Origin: Alphaproteobacteria bacterium
Lineage (GTDB): Bacteria > Pseudomonadota > Alphaproteobacteria > Sphingomonadales > Sphingomonadaceae
DNA: 64,000 nt
Direction of reading: 5' to 3'
Assembly (NCBI GenBank): GCA_030424845.1
Contig: JAUHWC010000003.1
Coordinates: 62,001-126,000, forward strand
Translations under genes and position numbers: made by a program
The notes under the pieces: model-generated
The model's database searches: none
What the model saw: the letters and a program-made list of their open reading frames with translations, nothing else
Told to the model about the DNA's origin: nothing
Shown: one piece after another, positions 8,507-18,706 of the stretch
How positions within the stretch are numbered: the first letter of the stretch is position 1
Layout of the letters: every line of letters starts with the position of its first letter

Positions 8507-10627
8507 ATGAGCACCCGCCGTTTCACCAACGAACAGATTGACCGCCTGCTGCGCCCGAAATCGGTCGCCGTCATCGGCGCGTCCGACCGTCATGGCGCGC
8601 TTGGCTGCACGCTGCTGAACAACCTCGTCCAGTACAAGTTCAAGGGCGATATCTACCCGGTGAACCCCAAGCGGGACGAGTTGCAGGGCCTGAAGGTCTA
8701 CAAGAGCGCGGCGGACCTGCCGCATGGCGTTGATTGCGCCGTGCTGGCGATCCCGCGCCCCTTCGTGGTCGATACCGTGCGCGAGCTTGCCGCCAATGGC
8801 TGCGGCGCGGTGGTGATCTATGCTGCCGGCTTCTCCGAAGCGGGCGAGGAAGGGGCGAAGGACCAGGCCGAACTGGCGCGCATTTCCGAAGAACACGGGA
8901 TCATCATCGAAGGCCCCAATTGCCTGGGCTGTACCAACTATGTCGAAGGCATTCCGCTGACCTTCGTCGAAACCAACATGAAGCAGCCCGGCCCGAACGA
9001 CCGCGCCGTGGGCGTGGCCAGCCAGTCGGGCGCTCTTGCCGCGGTGCTGGCCACCACGCTGCATCCGCGCGGCTGCTATGTCTCCACCTCCGTTTCCACG
9101 GGCAACGAGGCGGCATCGGGCGTCGAGGACTATGTCGAATGGCTGGTGGATGATCCGGCAACCCACGTGATCGCCATGTATGTCGAGAACCTGCGCCGCC
9201 CGCAGGCCTTCATTGCCGCTGCCCGCCGCGCGCGCGCTGCCGGCAAGCCCATAGTCATGCTGCATCCCGGCAAGAGCTCGAAGGCGCAGGAATCCGCCGC
9301 CACCCATACCGGCGCGATGGCTGGCGACTATGCGCTGATGAAGGCGAAGCTCACCCGCGAAGGCATCATCTTTGCCGATACGCTGGAAGAGCTGGCCGAT
9401 ATCGCCACCATCGCCGTGACCTGCCCGGACCTGCCGGGTGCCAACATGGCGGTGCTGGGCGAAAGCGGCGCACTGCGCGGCCTCGCCTTCGACATTGCCG
9501 AGGATATCGGTCTCGACCTGATTGACCTCAATGACGAGAACAGCCCGAAGATCCGCGCCGTGCTGCCCGATTTCGTGCCTGTCTCGAACCCCACGGACAT
9601 CACCGCGATCGGCCTTTCGGAGCCCGAGATCTACACCAACCTGCTGCGCGTGCTGCTGGAAGATGACCGGATCGGCAGCGTGGTCGCCTCGATCATCCAG
9701 TCCGACCCGATCACTTGCAAGATCAAGTTGCCTGCGATCCAGAAGGCTCTCGAAGGCGGCTCGGCAGGCAAGCCGCTGGTGTTTGCCGGCGTGGACGAAG
9801 GCGCGAATGTGCCGCAGGAATACCTGGACGGCCTCGCTGCTGCCGGCATCCCCTATTTCCGTTCGACCGAGCGCGCCTATCGCGCGATCGCCCGCCTGGC
9901 AGACCTGTCCAAGCGTGACCTGTCGGACAATTCCATTGCGCCTGTCACCTTGCAGGGGCTGGATGCGGAAAGCGGCGTGATCCCCGAATACAAGGCCAAG
10001 GCGCTGCTGGCGCAGGCCGGTATCGCCTTCCCGCCCAGCCAGTTCGCCGCCACGGCAGAGGATGCCGCCAACGCAGCCCAGGCCATCGGTTTCCCGGTGG
10101 TGATGAAGGCGCAGGCCGCTGCCCTTGGCCACAAGAGCGATGCCGGCGGCGTGATCCTCAACCTCAAGTCCGTCGACGAGGTCCGCGAGGCCTTCACGCG
10201 CATGTACCAGAACGTTGCCAATTACGATGCCTCCATCGCGCTAGACGGCGTGCTGATCGAGAAGATGGGCAAGATGGGCACCGAGATGATCGTTGGCGCC
10301 AAGTCCGATCCCCAGTGGGGTCCGGTGGTGCTGGCGGGCTTCGGCGGCGTGACCGCGGAAATCCTCAAGGACGTGAAGCTGTTCACACCCGACATGGGCA
10401 AGGACCAGGTGATGAAGGGCCTGCTGGAACTCCAGCAGGCACCGATCCTGAAGGGTTATCGCGGCAGCCCGGCGCTTGACGTGGAAGCCCTGGCAGACCT
10501 CATCGTGAAGATGGGGGCGATCATGACGGGCAATCCGTCCATTCGCGAGATCGACCTCAATCCCGTGATCATCCATCCCAGGGGCGAGGGCGTTGCCGCG
10601 CTCGACGCCCTGATGCTGGTGGACTGA
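8507..10627 (+). CDS. ferA: Feruloyl-CoA synthetase, NDP-forming acyl-CoA synthetase type
   Basis: Forms the CoA thioester of ferulate and related hydroxycinnamates, feeding FerB. The 706-residue protein has the fused NDP-forming layout: a CoA-binding Rossmann domain (~10-140; RPKSVAVIGASDRHGALG), succinyl-CoA-synthetase-like flavodoxin domains (~150-460; VGVASQSGALAAVLA) with the phospho-transfer His in ESAATHTGAMAGD, and a C-terminal ATP-grasp (~485-706; GFPVVMKAQAAALGHKSDAG and IREIDLNPVIIHPRG). SYK-6 FerA belongs to this class, unlike the AMP-forming Fcs of pseudomonads. The ATG at 8507 follows TGGAGAGA; a GTG five codons upstream is less likely. Substrate is inferred from linkage to ferB. 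Confidence 0.88.
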   Translation: MSTRRFTNEQIDRLLRPKSVAVIGASDRHGALGCTLLNNLVQYKFKGDIYPVNPKRDELQGLKVYKSAADLPHGVDCAVLAIPRPFVVDTVRELAANGCGAVVIYAAGFSEAGEEGAKDQAELARISEEHGIIIEGPNCLGCTNYVEGIPLTFVETNMKQPGPNDRAVGVASQSGALAAVLATTLHPRGCYVSTSVSTGNEAASGVEDYVEWLVDDPATHVIAMYVENLRRPQAFIAAARRARAAGKPIVMLHPGKSSKAQESAATHTGAMAGDYALMKAKLTREGIIFADTLEELADIATIAVTCPDLPGANMAVLGESGALRGLAFDIAEDIGLDLIDLNDENSPKIRAVLPDFVPVSNPTDITAIGLSEPEIYTNLLRVLLEDDRIGSVVASIIQSDPITCKIKLPAIQKALEGGSAGKPLVFAGVDEGANVPQEYLDGLAAAGIPYFRSTERAYRAIARLADLSKRDLSDNSIAPVTLQGLDAESGVIPEYKAKALLAQAGIAFPPSQFAATAEDAANAAQAIGFPVVMKAQAAALGHKSDAGGVILNLKSVDEVREAFTRMYQNVANYDASIALDGVLIEKMGKMGTEMIVGAKSDPQWGPVVLAGFGGVTAEILKDVKLFTPDMGKDQVMKGLLELQQAPILKGYRGSPALDVEALADLIVKMGAIMTGNPSIREIDLNPVIIHPRGEGVAALDALMLVD

Positions 10628-10724
10628 AACGCAGGCGAATGTGACACGCCGGTGCCTGTCACCGAACTGTAACATTGGCTGAGCAGCGTCCTTCCCTCGC
10701 CGTTCTGGCAAGGGAAGGATTCGC

Positions 10725-10925
10725 ATGTCTCGCGAGACGCAGGATGCTGACTGGATCGTGCAGGCGCACGGCCTGAGTGATGACGTGGCGAGCGATGACG
10801 CAGCCCTGCTGGCCGAGCTTGCAGGCGTGGTGCAGAGCTGGCCCGCCCGTAACATCGTGACCCGCAAGGCGCTGCATCGGGCGGCCGTGCTGCTGCTCGA
10901 TGAAGCACGCAAGGGTCATTTGTAG
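10725..10925 (+). CDS. Small hypothetical protein (66 aa)
   Basis: A short acidic, mostly helical protein that I do not recognise. It starts 97 bp after ferA with a GGGAAGG ribosome-binding site 5 nt before the ATG, and contains W-P-A-R-N-I-V-T-R-K-A-L-H-R-A-A. It has no signal peptide or membrane segment. It is followed ~40 bp later by a strong bidirectional terminator, which supports it as the last transcribed gene on this strand. The opposite strand is also open here, so coding status is probable rather than certain. Confidence 0.5.
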   Translation: MSRETQDADWIVQAHGLSDDVASDDAALLAELAGVVQSWPARNIVTRKALHRAAVLLLDEARKGHL

Positions 10926-10966
10926 AAGGCAGGGCCCGCAGGCCAGCCTGGCGGTTGGCAGATACG

Positions 10967-11000
10967 AAAAGGGCCGGAAGGAGTACCTTCCGGCCCTTTT
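10967..11000. terminator. Strong bidirectional intrinsic terminator
   Basis: A perfect 15-bp stem (AAAAGGGCCGGAAGG and its complement) encloses a 4-nt AGTA loop, giving a T-tail in both directions. It separates the ferBA side (plus) from the autotransporter gene that ends at 11033 (minus) and can serve both. Confidence 0.9.
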
Positions 11001-11032
11001 GCTAGGCCCTCAGGGGTGAGGGTGGGTCAGCC

Positions 11033-14000
11033 TCAGTTGCCCGAGCCCGGCCCATAGGTGATTTCGACACGGCGGTTCTGCAACTCGCGTACACCGTCTG
11101 CCGTTTCCACGCGGGGCATGCTTTCGCCGAATGCCTCGCTGGAGATGCGGGCCTGCGGGATGCCGCGATCGGTCAGGTAACCCTGGACCGATTCGTTGCG
11201 CCGTTCGGACAGGCCGACGTTGTAGGTCACCGGGCCGGACCGGTCAGCCTGGCCGGCCAGCATGATCGCTGCCGAACCGCAGTCGCCGTAGGCCGTGATC
11301 GCCGAATCCAGCACCGTGGCCGCCTCAGGCGTGATGTCCGACTTATCCCAGTCGAAGAACACGATGTAGGGCCCCTCGTTGCAGACAGCCTGCGGCGGTG
11401 CCGGAGGCGGCGGCGGAGGCGGCGGGGGCGGCGGGGGCGGCGGAGGCGGCGGCGGGGCGGAGGCGGCGGAGGAGCCGCTTCCTTCGCGCCGAAGCCGAAG
11501 CGCAGCGTCAGGTTGCCCGAGTGGACATCATGCTTGTCGCCGAACCAGCCTTCATAGCCCAGGCGAACCTGAGCGTCCGAGCCGAGGTCGAGCAAGAAGT
11601 CGAGACCGGCGACGACCGCATCCTCATCCCGCTGCGGGCCGAGGATCGAGAAGACCGAACCCGGTGCCTGGGCATAGGATGCCAGGAAGCTGGTCGGCGC
11701 ATCCTCGAACTGGTGGCGCCAGCCGACCTTGGCTTCGGGCCGCAGGGCGCCGGTGCCAAAGCCGAACTTCAAGCCGACTTCGGAGGTTGCATAGCTGTCC
11801 TTGCTGTCCTGCAGGGCCAGCTCTGCACCAGTGGTGCCGGTTTCGGTGAAGCCGTCCATCTTGGCCGAGACATAGTCCAGCCCGGCATAGGGCGTGACCG
11901 TGGACGAGCCGAGCGGCAGGCGATAGCCGATCTCGCCGCCCAGCGCCCAGATCGTGGCATCGCTTTCCCCGAATGCCGGGCCGCCGATGTTGCGGATGGC
12001 GATAGTCCGGCGCGAGTCCATGTCCAGCTGCGAGTAGCTGCCGGCGACCCGCAGGTAGAAGTTGCCCGGATCATAGGCACCATAGGCACCGACCTGGAAG
12101 CCGCTGGCATCGATCTGCCCGGCCCACCGGTCGAAGCTGGCCTTGTTCTGGACATAGCCACCGCCAAGACCGATCACGCCGCTTTCGCCCACGGCGAAAT
12201 CGACACCGAGGGATGCCAGGAACTGGTCACCGGTCAGGCCGCTGGCGTCCTGCCCGAAGTCGGTGTTGATGTTCTCGCGGCCGTAATCGATGGTGCCCCA
12301 GATGCCGACCGGATTTTCCCGGCGGCAGCTGATCGTGCCATCCTGCATCTGCAAGGATGCACATTCGCCCATGTCGTTGAGCACGCCGTTGAAGCGCGTG
12401 CCCATCCAGCCCAGCGATTGCATGTAGGTGGCATATTGCGCAGCATGCATGCTGCTGAGCGCCGAGCGGTACTCGCTCTCGTTGTCGATCAGGAACATCT
12501 CGGCCAGCACATCCGCAAACGGGCCGGTCAGCGTGGGCGAATAGATGCCCTCGATGCCCTCTGCCGCGGATTCCTGGTTCGGATTGAGATCGAAACGCGG
12601 ATCTTCGAACGGGACGCGGGTGATGCCCAGGTCCACATTGTCATTCCCGTCGTAGATGTCGTCCAGGTCCAGGAACAGCGAGCCCGTATCGGTTGTCACC
12701 AGCCCGAAGGTGCCGGTCAGCGTGTTGGCATCGATGATGTCGTCGAAGAAATACGAGTCGTCATAGAGGCCGTTCGGCGTGTTGAGCACGACTTCGAGGA
12801 TGCTGCCCGAAATGTTCGCCGTGTTGGCGTTGACATAGGGGTAGGACCCTTCGGCATCGCCAGCCAGCGTGAAGCTGGGAAGCTCCAGCGCCAGCGTGCC
12901 GCTGCCAATCACCCGGAAGGCATCGACGTTGACAGCTGCCGGACCCGAATAGGACGGGTTGTTCAGCGGATCGTTTGCCAGGAACAGCGTGCCGCCGTTG
13001 TTAACGGTGAGGCTGCCGACCAGCGGGCCGACAGGGCCTGCCGCAGCCGGCCTGCGGTACGTCGTATCGAGCCCGTTGGACTGTTCCAGCGGGTTCACGA
13101 CACCGTCGAGCACGGTCACGCCGTTGGACACGGTGATCACGTCATCGTCGCTCAGGCGGATGTTGCCATAGACATGGCCGGCACCGCTGAAGGCGATTTC
13201 CACCGGGTTGGGTGCTTCCGAGGTATCGATAGCCACGCCGTGGGTGAAGGTATGGCCTCCATCCACGCTTTCGCGGGCGATCAGCGTGCCGCCATTGTTG
13301 GCGATGGTGAACACCTGTCCCTCCGGCACGACCGGCGAATAGTCGAAGGTCTCGACCAGGATCGCCGTGGCATCGGAAATGCCGCCATCGGTGATGGCCG
13401 TGGCGCTGATGGTGCCGGTGTTGGTCAGCAAGGAACCGTTAACGGCACTATCGAAGTAGAGGCCGATCGCCTCGGCATAGGAGTTTGCTTCGATCACCTG
13501 CGGGACGCGGGCATCAATCATCTCCATGCCGCCCAGGTCGCCGCCCAGTGCGGTTGCCGTCACGTCGATCGTGCCGGAGTTGGTGACAGTGCCGGAAAGC
13601 GTATTGGTCCAGCCTTCCCACGGATCGTCGACCTCGTCCTCGCCGCCATGACCACCGTTGCCGCCGTTGCCGCCTTCGCCTTGTCCGCCGCCACCTTCTT
13701 CTGCGGGCAGTTGCGTCGGGTCGATATTGGCGAACAGGCCCATGCCGCCGGCAAATGCATCGGCAAAGCCATCTGATTCAGCGGTCGAGGTGACGGTGAA
13801 GGTGCCGCTGTTCGAAACATGCATCGTCAGCGGTTCGGCTTCCACCAGGTAGCCCACGGCAAAGGAACTGCCAAAGGCCCCTTCCGTGCCGGTGGCATCG
13901 GCCGATGCGGCAACGGAGAAAGTGCCGGCATTGCCGAATGTGGCATCGGCACCCTGCAGCGCGATGATCTGCTGGTTCACGCCAAGCGCTTCCGCACCGG

Positions 14001-15501
14001 CATAACCGAAGGCACCCACGGCATGGGCATCGCTGCCCACGGCGAAGCTGCCATCATTGGTGAAGCTGAGCGCGGCTGCACCGCTCATCTCACCCTGCTG
14101 CAGCACCGCCGCACCGATGAAGGCTTCGGCATCGCTGAAACCGGCCGATGTGGCGCTGGCACTTGTGTGGACGGCAAAGCTGCCGCCGTTTTCCATGCTT
14201 GCGGTGCCGACCCGGCCCTCGAAGCTTTCGGGGCCGCCGGCTTCCACGATCTGGTGGACCGATCCGGTGGCCGCCGCAAAGGCATCTGCGCCCAGTTCGG
14301 GGATTCAGATTGCTTCAGGTGCCAGCACTTCTGCGTCGGACTCTTCCGGAACGCCGGTCGAGGTTGCGGTGGCAACATAGTTGAACGCGATCGAGCCATC
14401 GTTGACGAGGCCGACGTTGATGATCCCGTCATCCTGTCCGCTGGCCTGGCCTTTCAGGACAATGCCGCCTCCCTTCTCGTCATGCTCGTCGGACAGGGCA
14501 TTGCCGCCTACCGCGATGGCTTCGGCGTAGTTTTCACCGGTGGCTGTGGCGGTTCCGGTCACGTCGATGGTGCCGTCAGCGGTGTTGACCATGAGGACAT
14601 CGGCGCTGTCCACGCCCACGCCATTGGCGGCAGCGCGAATATGCATCAGGCCGTGCTCACCGCCGCCGGCAGCCGCCGTGGCGAAGGCGCTGCCGTCAAG
14701 GCTCTCGGCCACGGCATCGCTGGAGACGGTGATGGCGCCAGAATTGACGTAGTTCGTCTCGGTCGTGCCGTCACCGGCACCATTGGCCTGTGCGCGCATG
14801 AACACGGCTTCGTAGACACCTGCTTGCGCGTTGGCATCGAAATCCGCGATCGCCGTTGCATCGGCGAACACGTTGTAGGTCCCGCTGTTTTCGCCAGTGA
14901 CCAGGGCGGAGCCGTCGCCGCCACCTTCAACGGTGGCTTCCTGGTGCAAGCCACCGTTCACGGTGGCGTAGGCGGTAGCGTTGAGTTCGTCATCGTCCTT
15001 GGCAAGCGCGGTCGCGCCCACAGTCAGGGAACCGCTGTTGCCAAGATAGATCGAGAGGTCTTCATCAGGGGCGGTCAGGATCTGGCTGACGGCATCCTCG
15101 ACATAGGCTTCCGCCGAAGCGCTCTGTCCTTCACCCGAAAGCGCGCTGGCATCGGCAAGGATGCTGAGCGTGCCTTCGTTGGAGATATAGAGCGAAAGCG
15201 GGTCAGCCGGTTCGTCCAGCGCCACGCGCGCGTCTTCGGTCGAATGCTCCTCATCCTCCACCATCAGGTGCTGGATGAAGGTGCCGAAGGGCACATAGTT
15301 GACGAAGGCATTGGCATTGGGAGAACCGGTGGTTGTCACGCCGGTAGTAAGCGTTTCCCCGGCTTCGAGTGTTGCCTCGGGCGGAAGAACCTCACCCGGC
15401 ACGACGGTGGTTTCACCTCCGTTGGCAAGCGCGGCGCCGGCCGCACAAAGGCTCAGCAGGGATACACCTGCCGAGAGCAAAGTAGCTGAACTGCGTTTCA
15501 T
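11033..15501 (-). pseudogene. Giant autotransporter with C-terminal OmpA domain, interrupted
   Basis: The intact product would be ~1,490 residues. It starts at the ATG at 15501 with a Sec signal peptide (ends A-L-A-N-G). Then come ~900 residues of degenerate passenger repeats of the N-S-G-T/S-x-x-V-x-A-x-A-x-A kind, a Gly-rich spacer near 13660-13700, and an autotransporter beta-barrel (about 12320 down to 11500; from NPVGIWGTIDYGRENINTDF to LTLRFGF). A proline-rich linker leads to an OmpA peptidoglycan-binding domain (FFDWDKSDITPEAATVLDSA, NRRVEITYG). Two lesions break the frame: a TGA at 14307-14305, with the same frame resuming directly after it, and a 1-nt loss in the linker G-run at 11454-11457. 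It could be a true pseudogene or contain sequence errors. A barrel followed by OmpA is unusual. Confidence 0.75.
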
Positions 15502-15752
15502 TGTGTTTTCTCCCAAGTGCCACAAAAGTGGTCGGAATCACCTCGATGGGATCGGCTCCCATGTTTGGAGGTTGCGCTGGCCAAACCCGTGTCCCATTAA
15601 CCAAAACCAAAGGTTTGCGGGTTCAGGCCGGCGGCGTTCCCGAAAAGCGAGTTTCTCAAATGACTAAGTGAAAACAACTAAGTAGTTTTACGTATATTTC
15701 TGCCGATCAAGGGAATTGGCGGCCAAGGCAGCTTGCGCAGGCGGTTGCCTGC
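15502..15752. promoter_or_regulatory. AT-rich upstream region of the autotransporter with short repeats
   Basis: These 251 bp hold no gene. ACTAAGT occurs twice as a direct repeat (15663-15669 and 15677-15683), and the second copy lies in the inverted repeat AACTA-AG-TAGTT (15676-15687), followed by an AT-rich stretch. In the GC-rich context this is the likely promoter/activator zone for the minus-strand autotransporter ~170 bp away. Confidence 0.35.
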
Positions 15753-16460
15753 TCAGTAGCTCGCCTGCGGGCCGCCGCGCGCATAGCTAATCCTGATCCG
15801 CACCCACGATCCGACAAGCGATTCATTCCCCCGCCTGGGCGGACGAACCTGGAACTGCCACGTCGCGGCGAGCACGGCGTTCATGATGTTGGAACGCGGC
15901 GGGTATTGTTCGATCGGCACGCAATCCACCACTTCCCAACGCGGTGCCGTCTTGCAGGCAATCAGCGCCCAGGCCGGTGCCTCCACGGTGGACAGGTATC
16001 CTGCCATTTCCTGCCGGGTGGGCTCGCGAAACCAGCGGGCTGCATAGAGTGGCGATCCGTCCGGCGCCGTGCCGACAATCTCGCTATCGGACGCTGCGCG
16101 CCGACCGGCGTCTGGCGGCCCGTAGTTGCGATCGGGCCGGATGACGGCGCGCGGACGGTTGTCCTGCTCGGGATCAGGCTGGGGCAAGGGCGGTTCTTGC
16201 GCAACCGGGGGATCGATGGGGGCAGGTGTGACTAGCGGGCGGGGCAGCGGCACCATCTCCAGCCTTGGCGTTGCCGTGGCTTGCGGCGCCGGTGTCGCCT
16301 GCTGCTGTTCCGGATCCGGTTGCGGTGCCTGCTCTTCGCTATCGCTTGCGGTCTGCTCGCTCGCATCGCTGGCTTCGAAAGTGGTGAGGCGTTGAGTGGC
16401 GCGCGGTTGCTCTTCATCCGCATACATGCCGAGCGACAGCAGCATCGCCAGCAGCAGCAC
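15753..16460 (-). CDS. Membrane-anchored proline-rich protein with TonB-C-like domain
   Basis: Translation from the GTG at 16460 gives 235 residues. The open frame extends upstream to a stop near 16611, and the preceding codons (LAERVGARALALGITLALE) continue the membrane helix, so the true start is probably 60-110 nt further up but no ATG is present. After the helix come an acidic/Pro/Gln-rich spacer (~20-120) and a C-terminal domain with two Cys (ALIACKTAPRWEVVDCVP) that ends in AATWQFQVRPPRRG and V-G-S-W-V-R-I-R-I-S-Y, resembling the TonB C-terminal fold. An energy-transducer-like role in the inner membrane is inferred; no exbB/exbD is nearby. Confidence 0.6.
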   Translation of the reverse strand: MLLLAMLLSLGMYADEEQPRATQRLTTFEASDASEQTASDSEEQAPQPDPEQQQATPAPQATATPRLEMVPLPRPLVTPAPIDPPVAQEPPLPQPDPEQDNRPRAVIRPDRNYGPPDAGRRAASDSEIVGTAPDGSPLYAARWFREPTRQEMAGYLSTVEAPAWALIACKTAPRWEVVDCVPIEQYPPRSNIMNAVLAATWQFQVRPPRRGNESLVGSWVRIRISYARGGPQASY

Positions 16461-16673
16461 CTCCAGCGCCAGCGTGATGCCGAGTGCAAGCGCGCGCGCA
16501 CCGACCCTTTCGGCCAGTCTCCCGCGCCAGGTCGTGCCGGATTGTACAGAAGAAGATGCGCGCTGGATGATCCGGTTCCTGGTGCCCCCAGTGTCCCGGT
16601 TGGCGGTTTAGTCACGGCACCAGGGCGCGTAAACAGCAAAGCAGGTCCGGCTGCGGTGCCGATGGCACATTCT

Positions 16674-17057
16674 TCAGTGCGTCGTGGTGTTGAGGGCCTT
16701 TCGGATCATGTTGACAAGATCGGCCGGCGGACACGGTTTTTCCGCGGCTTCGGCATCGGGGAAGTGGGCCCTGATCTCGTCGGGCGTGGCATGCCCGGAA
16801 TGAAAGACCATCGGCACGCCGGCCTCCCGCAAGGCCTCTGCCAGCGGATAGATCTCGCCGTCCTCCACCAGCACATCGAGGATCGCGAAATCGGGCATGT
16901 TCTGCCTGATGGCGGCAAAGGCGGTGCGCTTGGCGATATGCGGGCCATCGACGCGGCACCCCATCGCGCGGACGGTTTCCGCAAGATCGAGACCGATGAT
17001 GAACTCGTCTTCCACCACCAGCACGCGCGGGTGTTCAAACTGCCTGTGCAACGCCAT
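16674..17057 (-). CDS. Single-domain response regulator (CheY-like receiver)
   Basis: A 127-residue stand-alone receiver. The acidic pair E16-D17 (VLVVEDEF), phospho-acceptor Asp61 (FAILDVLVEDG), Ser87 (VFHSGHA) and Lys107 (AEKPCPP) are all in the expected positions, so it should be phosphorylatable. There is no output domain. The ATG at 17057 follows a GCAGGAG site. No histidine kinase lies nearby; sphingomonad single-domain receivers of this type often work in phosphorelays with HWE/HisKA_2 kinases elsewhere. It is on the same strand as the helix-hairpin-helix protein 83 bp upstream but need not be co-transcribed. Confidence 0.88.
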   Translation of the reverse strand: MALHRQFEHPRVLVVEDEFIIGLDLAETVRAMGCRVDGPHIAKRTAFAAIRQNMPDFAILDVLVEDGEIYPLAEALREAGVPMVFHSGHATPDEIRAHFPDAEAAEKPCPPADLVNMIRKALNTTTH

Positions 17058-17140
17058 CTGCGTAACTCCTGCCGAGTGCCGGACTTTCGGTCCGCTTCGG
17101 CAAGTCTACGCATGGAAGGCGATGACGTTCCTGAAAGGCG

Positions 17141-17701
<561 letters not shown>

Positions 17702-17725
17702 GACAGGCCTTTCTCCCGGTAAGTG

Positions 17726-17815
17726 TCAATTGCGGCCCCAGATGATCCAGCCAATGCCGATGCCGATCGCATAGGCGAATATCAGGAGGACAAAAAGTTC
17801 AAGCCAGATGGGCAT
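17726..17815 (-). CDS. 29-residue single-span membrane peptide
   Basis: A small gene between the OmpA-family protein and the helix-hairpin-helix protein, all on the minus strand. The product MPIWLELFVLLIFAYAIGIG continues I-G-W-I-I-W-G-R-N, a single hydrophobic helix with a G-I-G-I-G packing motif and a short polar tail. The ATG is at 17815 and the TGA at 17726; spacing is 53 bp from the upstream gene and 24 bp to the next. The ribosome-binding site is weak. Tight placement between two membrane-anchored proteins suggests a small subunit or assembly factor. Conservation in relatives would decide whether it is real. Confidence 0.6.
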   Translation of the reverse strand: MPIWLELFVLLIFAYAIGIGIGWIIWGRN

Positions 17816-17868
17816 GGTGGGGTTCTCTAATCATCGCTGTCGGGAAGGGCAATGCGCGCATCCTTGCA

Positions 17869-18618
17869 TCAGCGCGGGCCCGGTGTATCGACCGGCGTCG
17901 GGGTTATGGGCACTGTCTCCACCACGGAAAACTCGATCCGGCGATTGGCGGGGTCCGCCGGGTCCAGCCCTTCCAGCGGCTGGGACGAGCCGATGCCGCG
18001 GGCACGCAGCCCGTCCTCCGGAATGCCATGGTCCACCAGCGCATCGCGCACGGCATTGGCGCGTTCGCGCGAAAGGGCGAGGTTTGCCGCCGCGCTGCCG
18101 GAATTGTCGGTATGGCCGGTGATGGCGATGATGCTGCCAAGGCAAGGGCGCAGGGCATTGGCCACTTCATCGATCAGCGGTTCGCTGCCGGCATCGATGC
18201 GTGCGGAACCTTCCTCGAAGCGGATCGAGCGTGCCCGCAGCAGCGCCTGCACATCCTCCTGGCAATGCAGCGGGTTCTGGATCTGGGCACTGCTTTCGGA
18301 AAGCATGGTGCCATCCGACCAGCTGATGCCGCCAACGCCGGGAATGGCGCGCACGGCGCGGGCAATGCGGATGCGGGTGGCATCGTCCAGGCCCTCTCCG
18401 CCAACCAGAACCGGATGGCGACTGGCAAGGCCGTTGGGCGAGGCAAAACGGGCCTGCACTTTCCCGCCGCCACCGGCATCGGCGATCACCGGCTCGGCGC
18501 GCGCGGCCAGCTTGGCCGCAAGGTCGGGGCCGGAGATCCGTCCGCCGATCACGGCCAGCAGGAAGACGACGAACAAGCCCAGGGCAAGGGCAATGCGGGG
18601 GCTGCGAATGATCCTCAT
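17869..18618 (-). CDS. Inner-membrane-anchored OmpA-family protein
   Basis: A 249-residue protein. The N-terminal helix (ALALGLFVVFLLAVIGG) anchors it in the inner membrane. A BON-like segment follows (IARAVRAIPGVGGISW), and residues ~130-235 form an OmpA C-terminal peptidoglycan-binding domain (IRFEEGSARIDAGSEPLIDE; ITGHTDNSGSAAANLALSRE; NRRIEFSVV). The layout resembles ArfA-type inner-membrane OmpA proteins rather than an outer-membrane porin: there is no beta-barrel. It should tether peptidoglycan from the inner side. It heads a probable three-gene unit with the 29-residue peptide and the helix-hairpin-helix protein. Confidence 0.8.
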   Translation of the reverse strand: MRIIRSPRIALALGLFVVFLLAVIGGRISGPDLAAKLAARAEPVIADAGGGGKVQARFASPNGLASRHPVLVGGEGLDDATRIRIARAVRAIPGVGGISWSDGTMLSESSAQIQNPLHCQEDVQALLRARSIRFEEGSARIDAGSEPLIDEVANALRPCLGSIIAITGHTDNSGSAAANLALSRERANAVRDALVDHGIPEDGLRARGIGSSQPLEGLDPADPANRRIEFSVVETVPITPTPVDTPGPR

Positions 18619-18706
18619 TCCATCCCTTTAGCCACAGTCGGCAGTATCCGTCGAGGCTTGGTGAAACAGCCACCGAAGGGTGCCGCCGCATGGTGGCCGA
18701 CAATGG

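Noticed and set aside
8261-10132. Long minus-strand open frame opposite ferA
   Set aside because: No domain, signal or ribosome-binding site; composition is an antisense shadow of the NDP-forming synthetase.
11401-11470. G-rich repeat considered as a CRISPR or G-quadruplex element
   Set aside because: It is the coding sequence of the proline-rich linker before the OmpA domain; units are 3-6 bp without spacers.
11398-15489. Two very long plus-strand open frames opposite the autotransporter
   Set aside because: Low stop density follows from the repeat-rich Gly/Ala/Thr codons on the minus strand. The minus strand has signal peptide, barrel and OmpA motifs.
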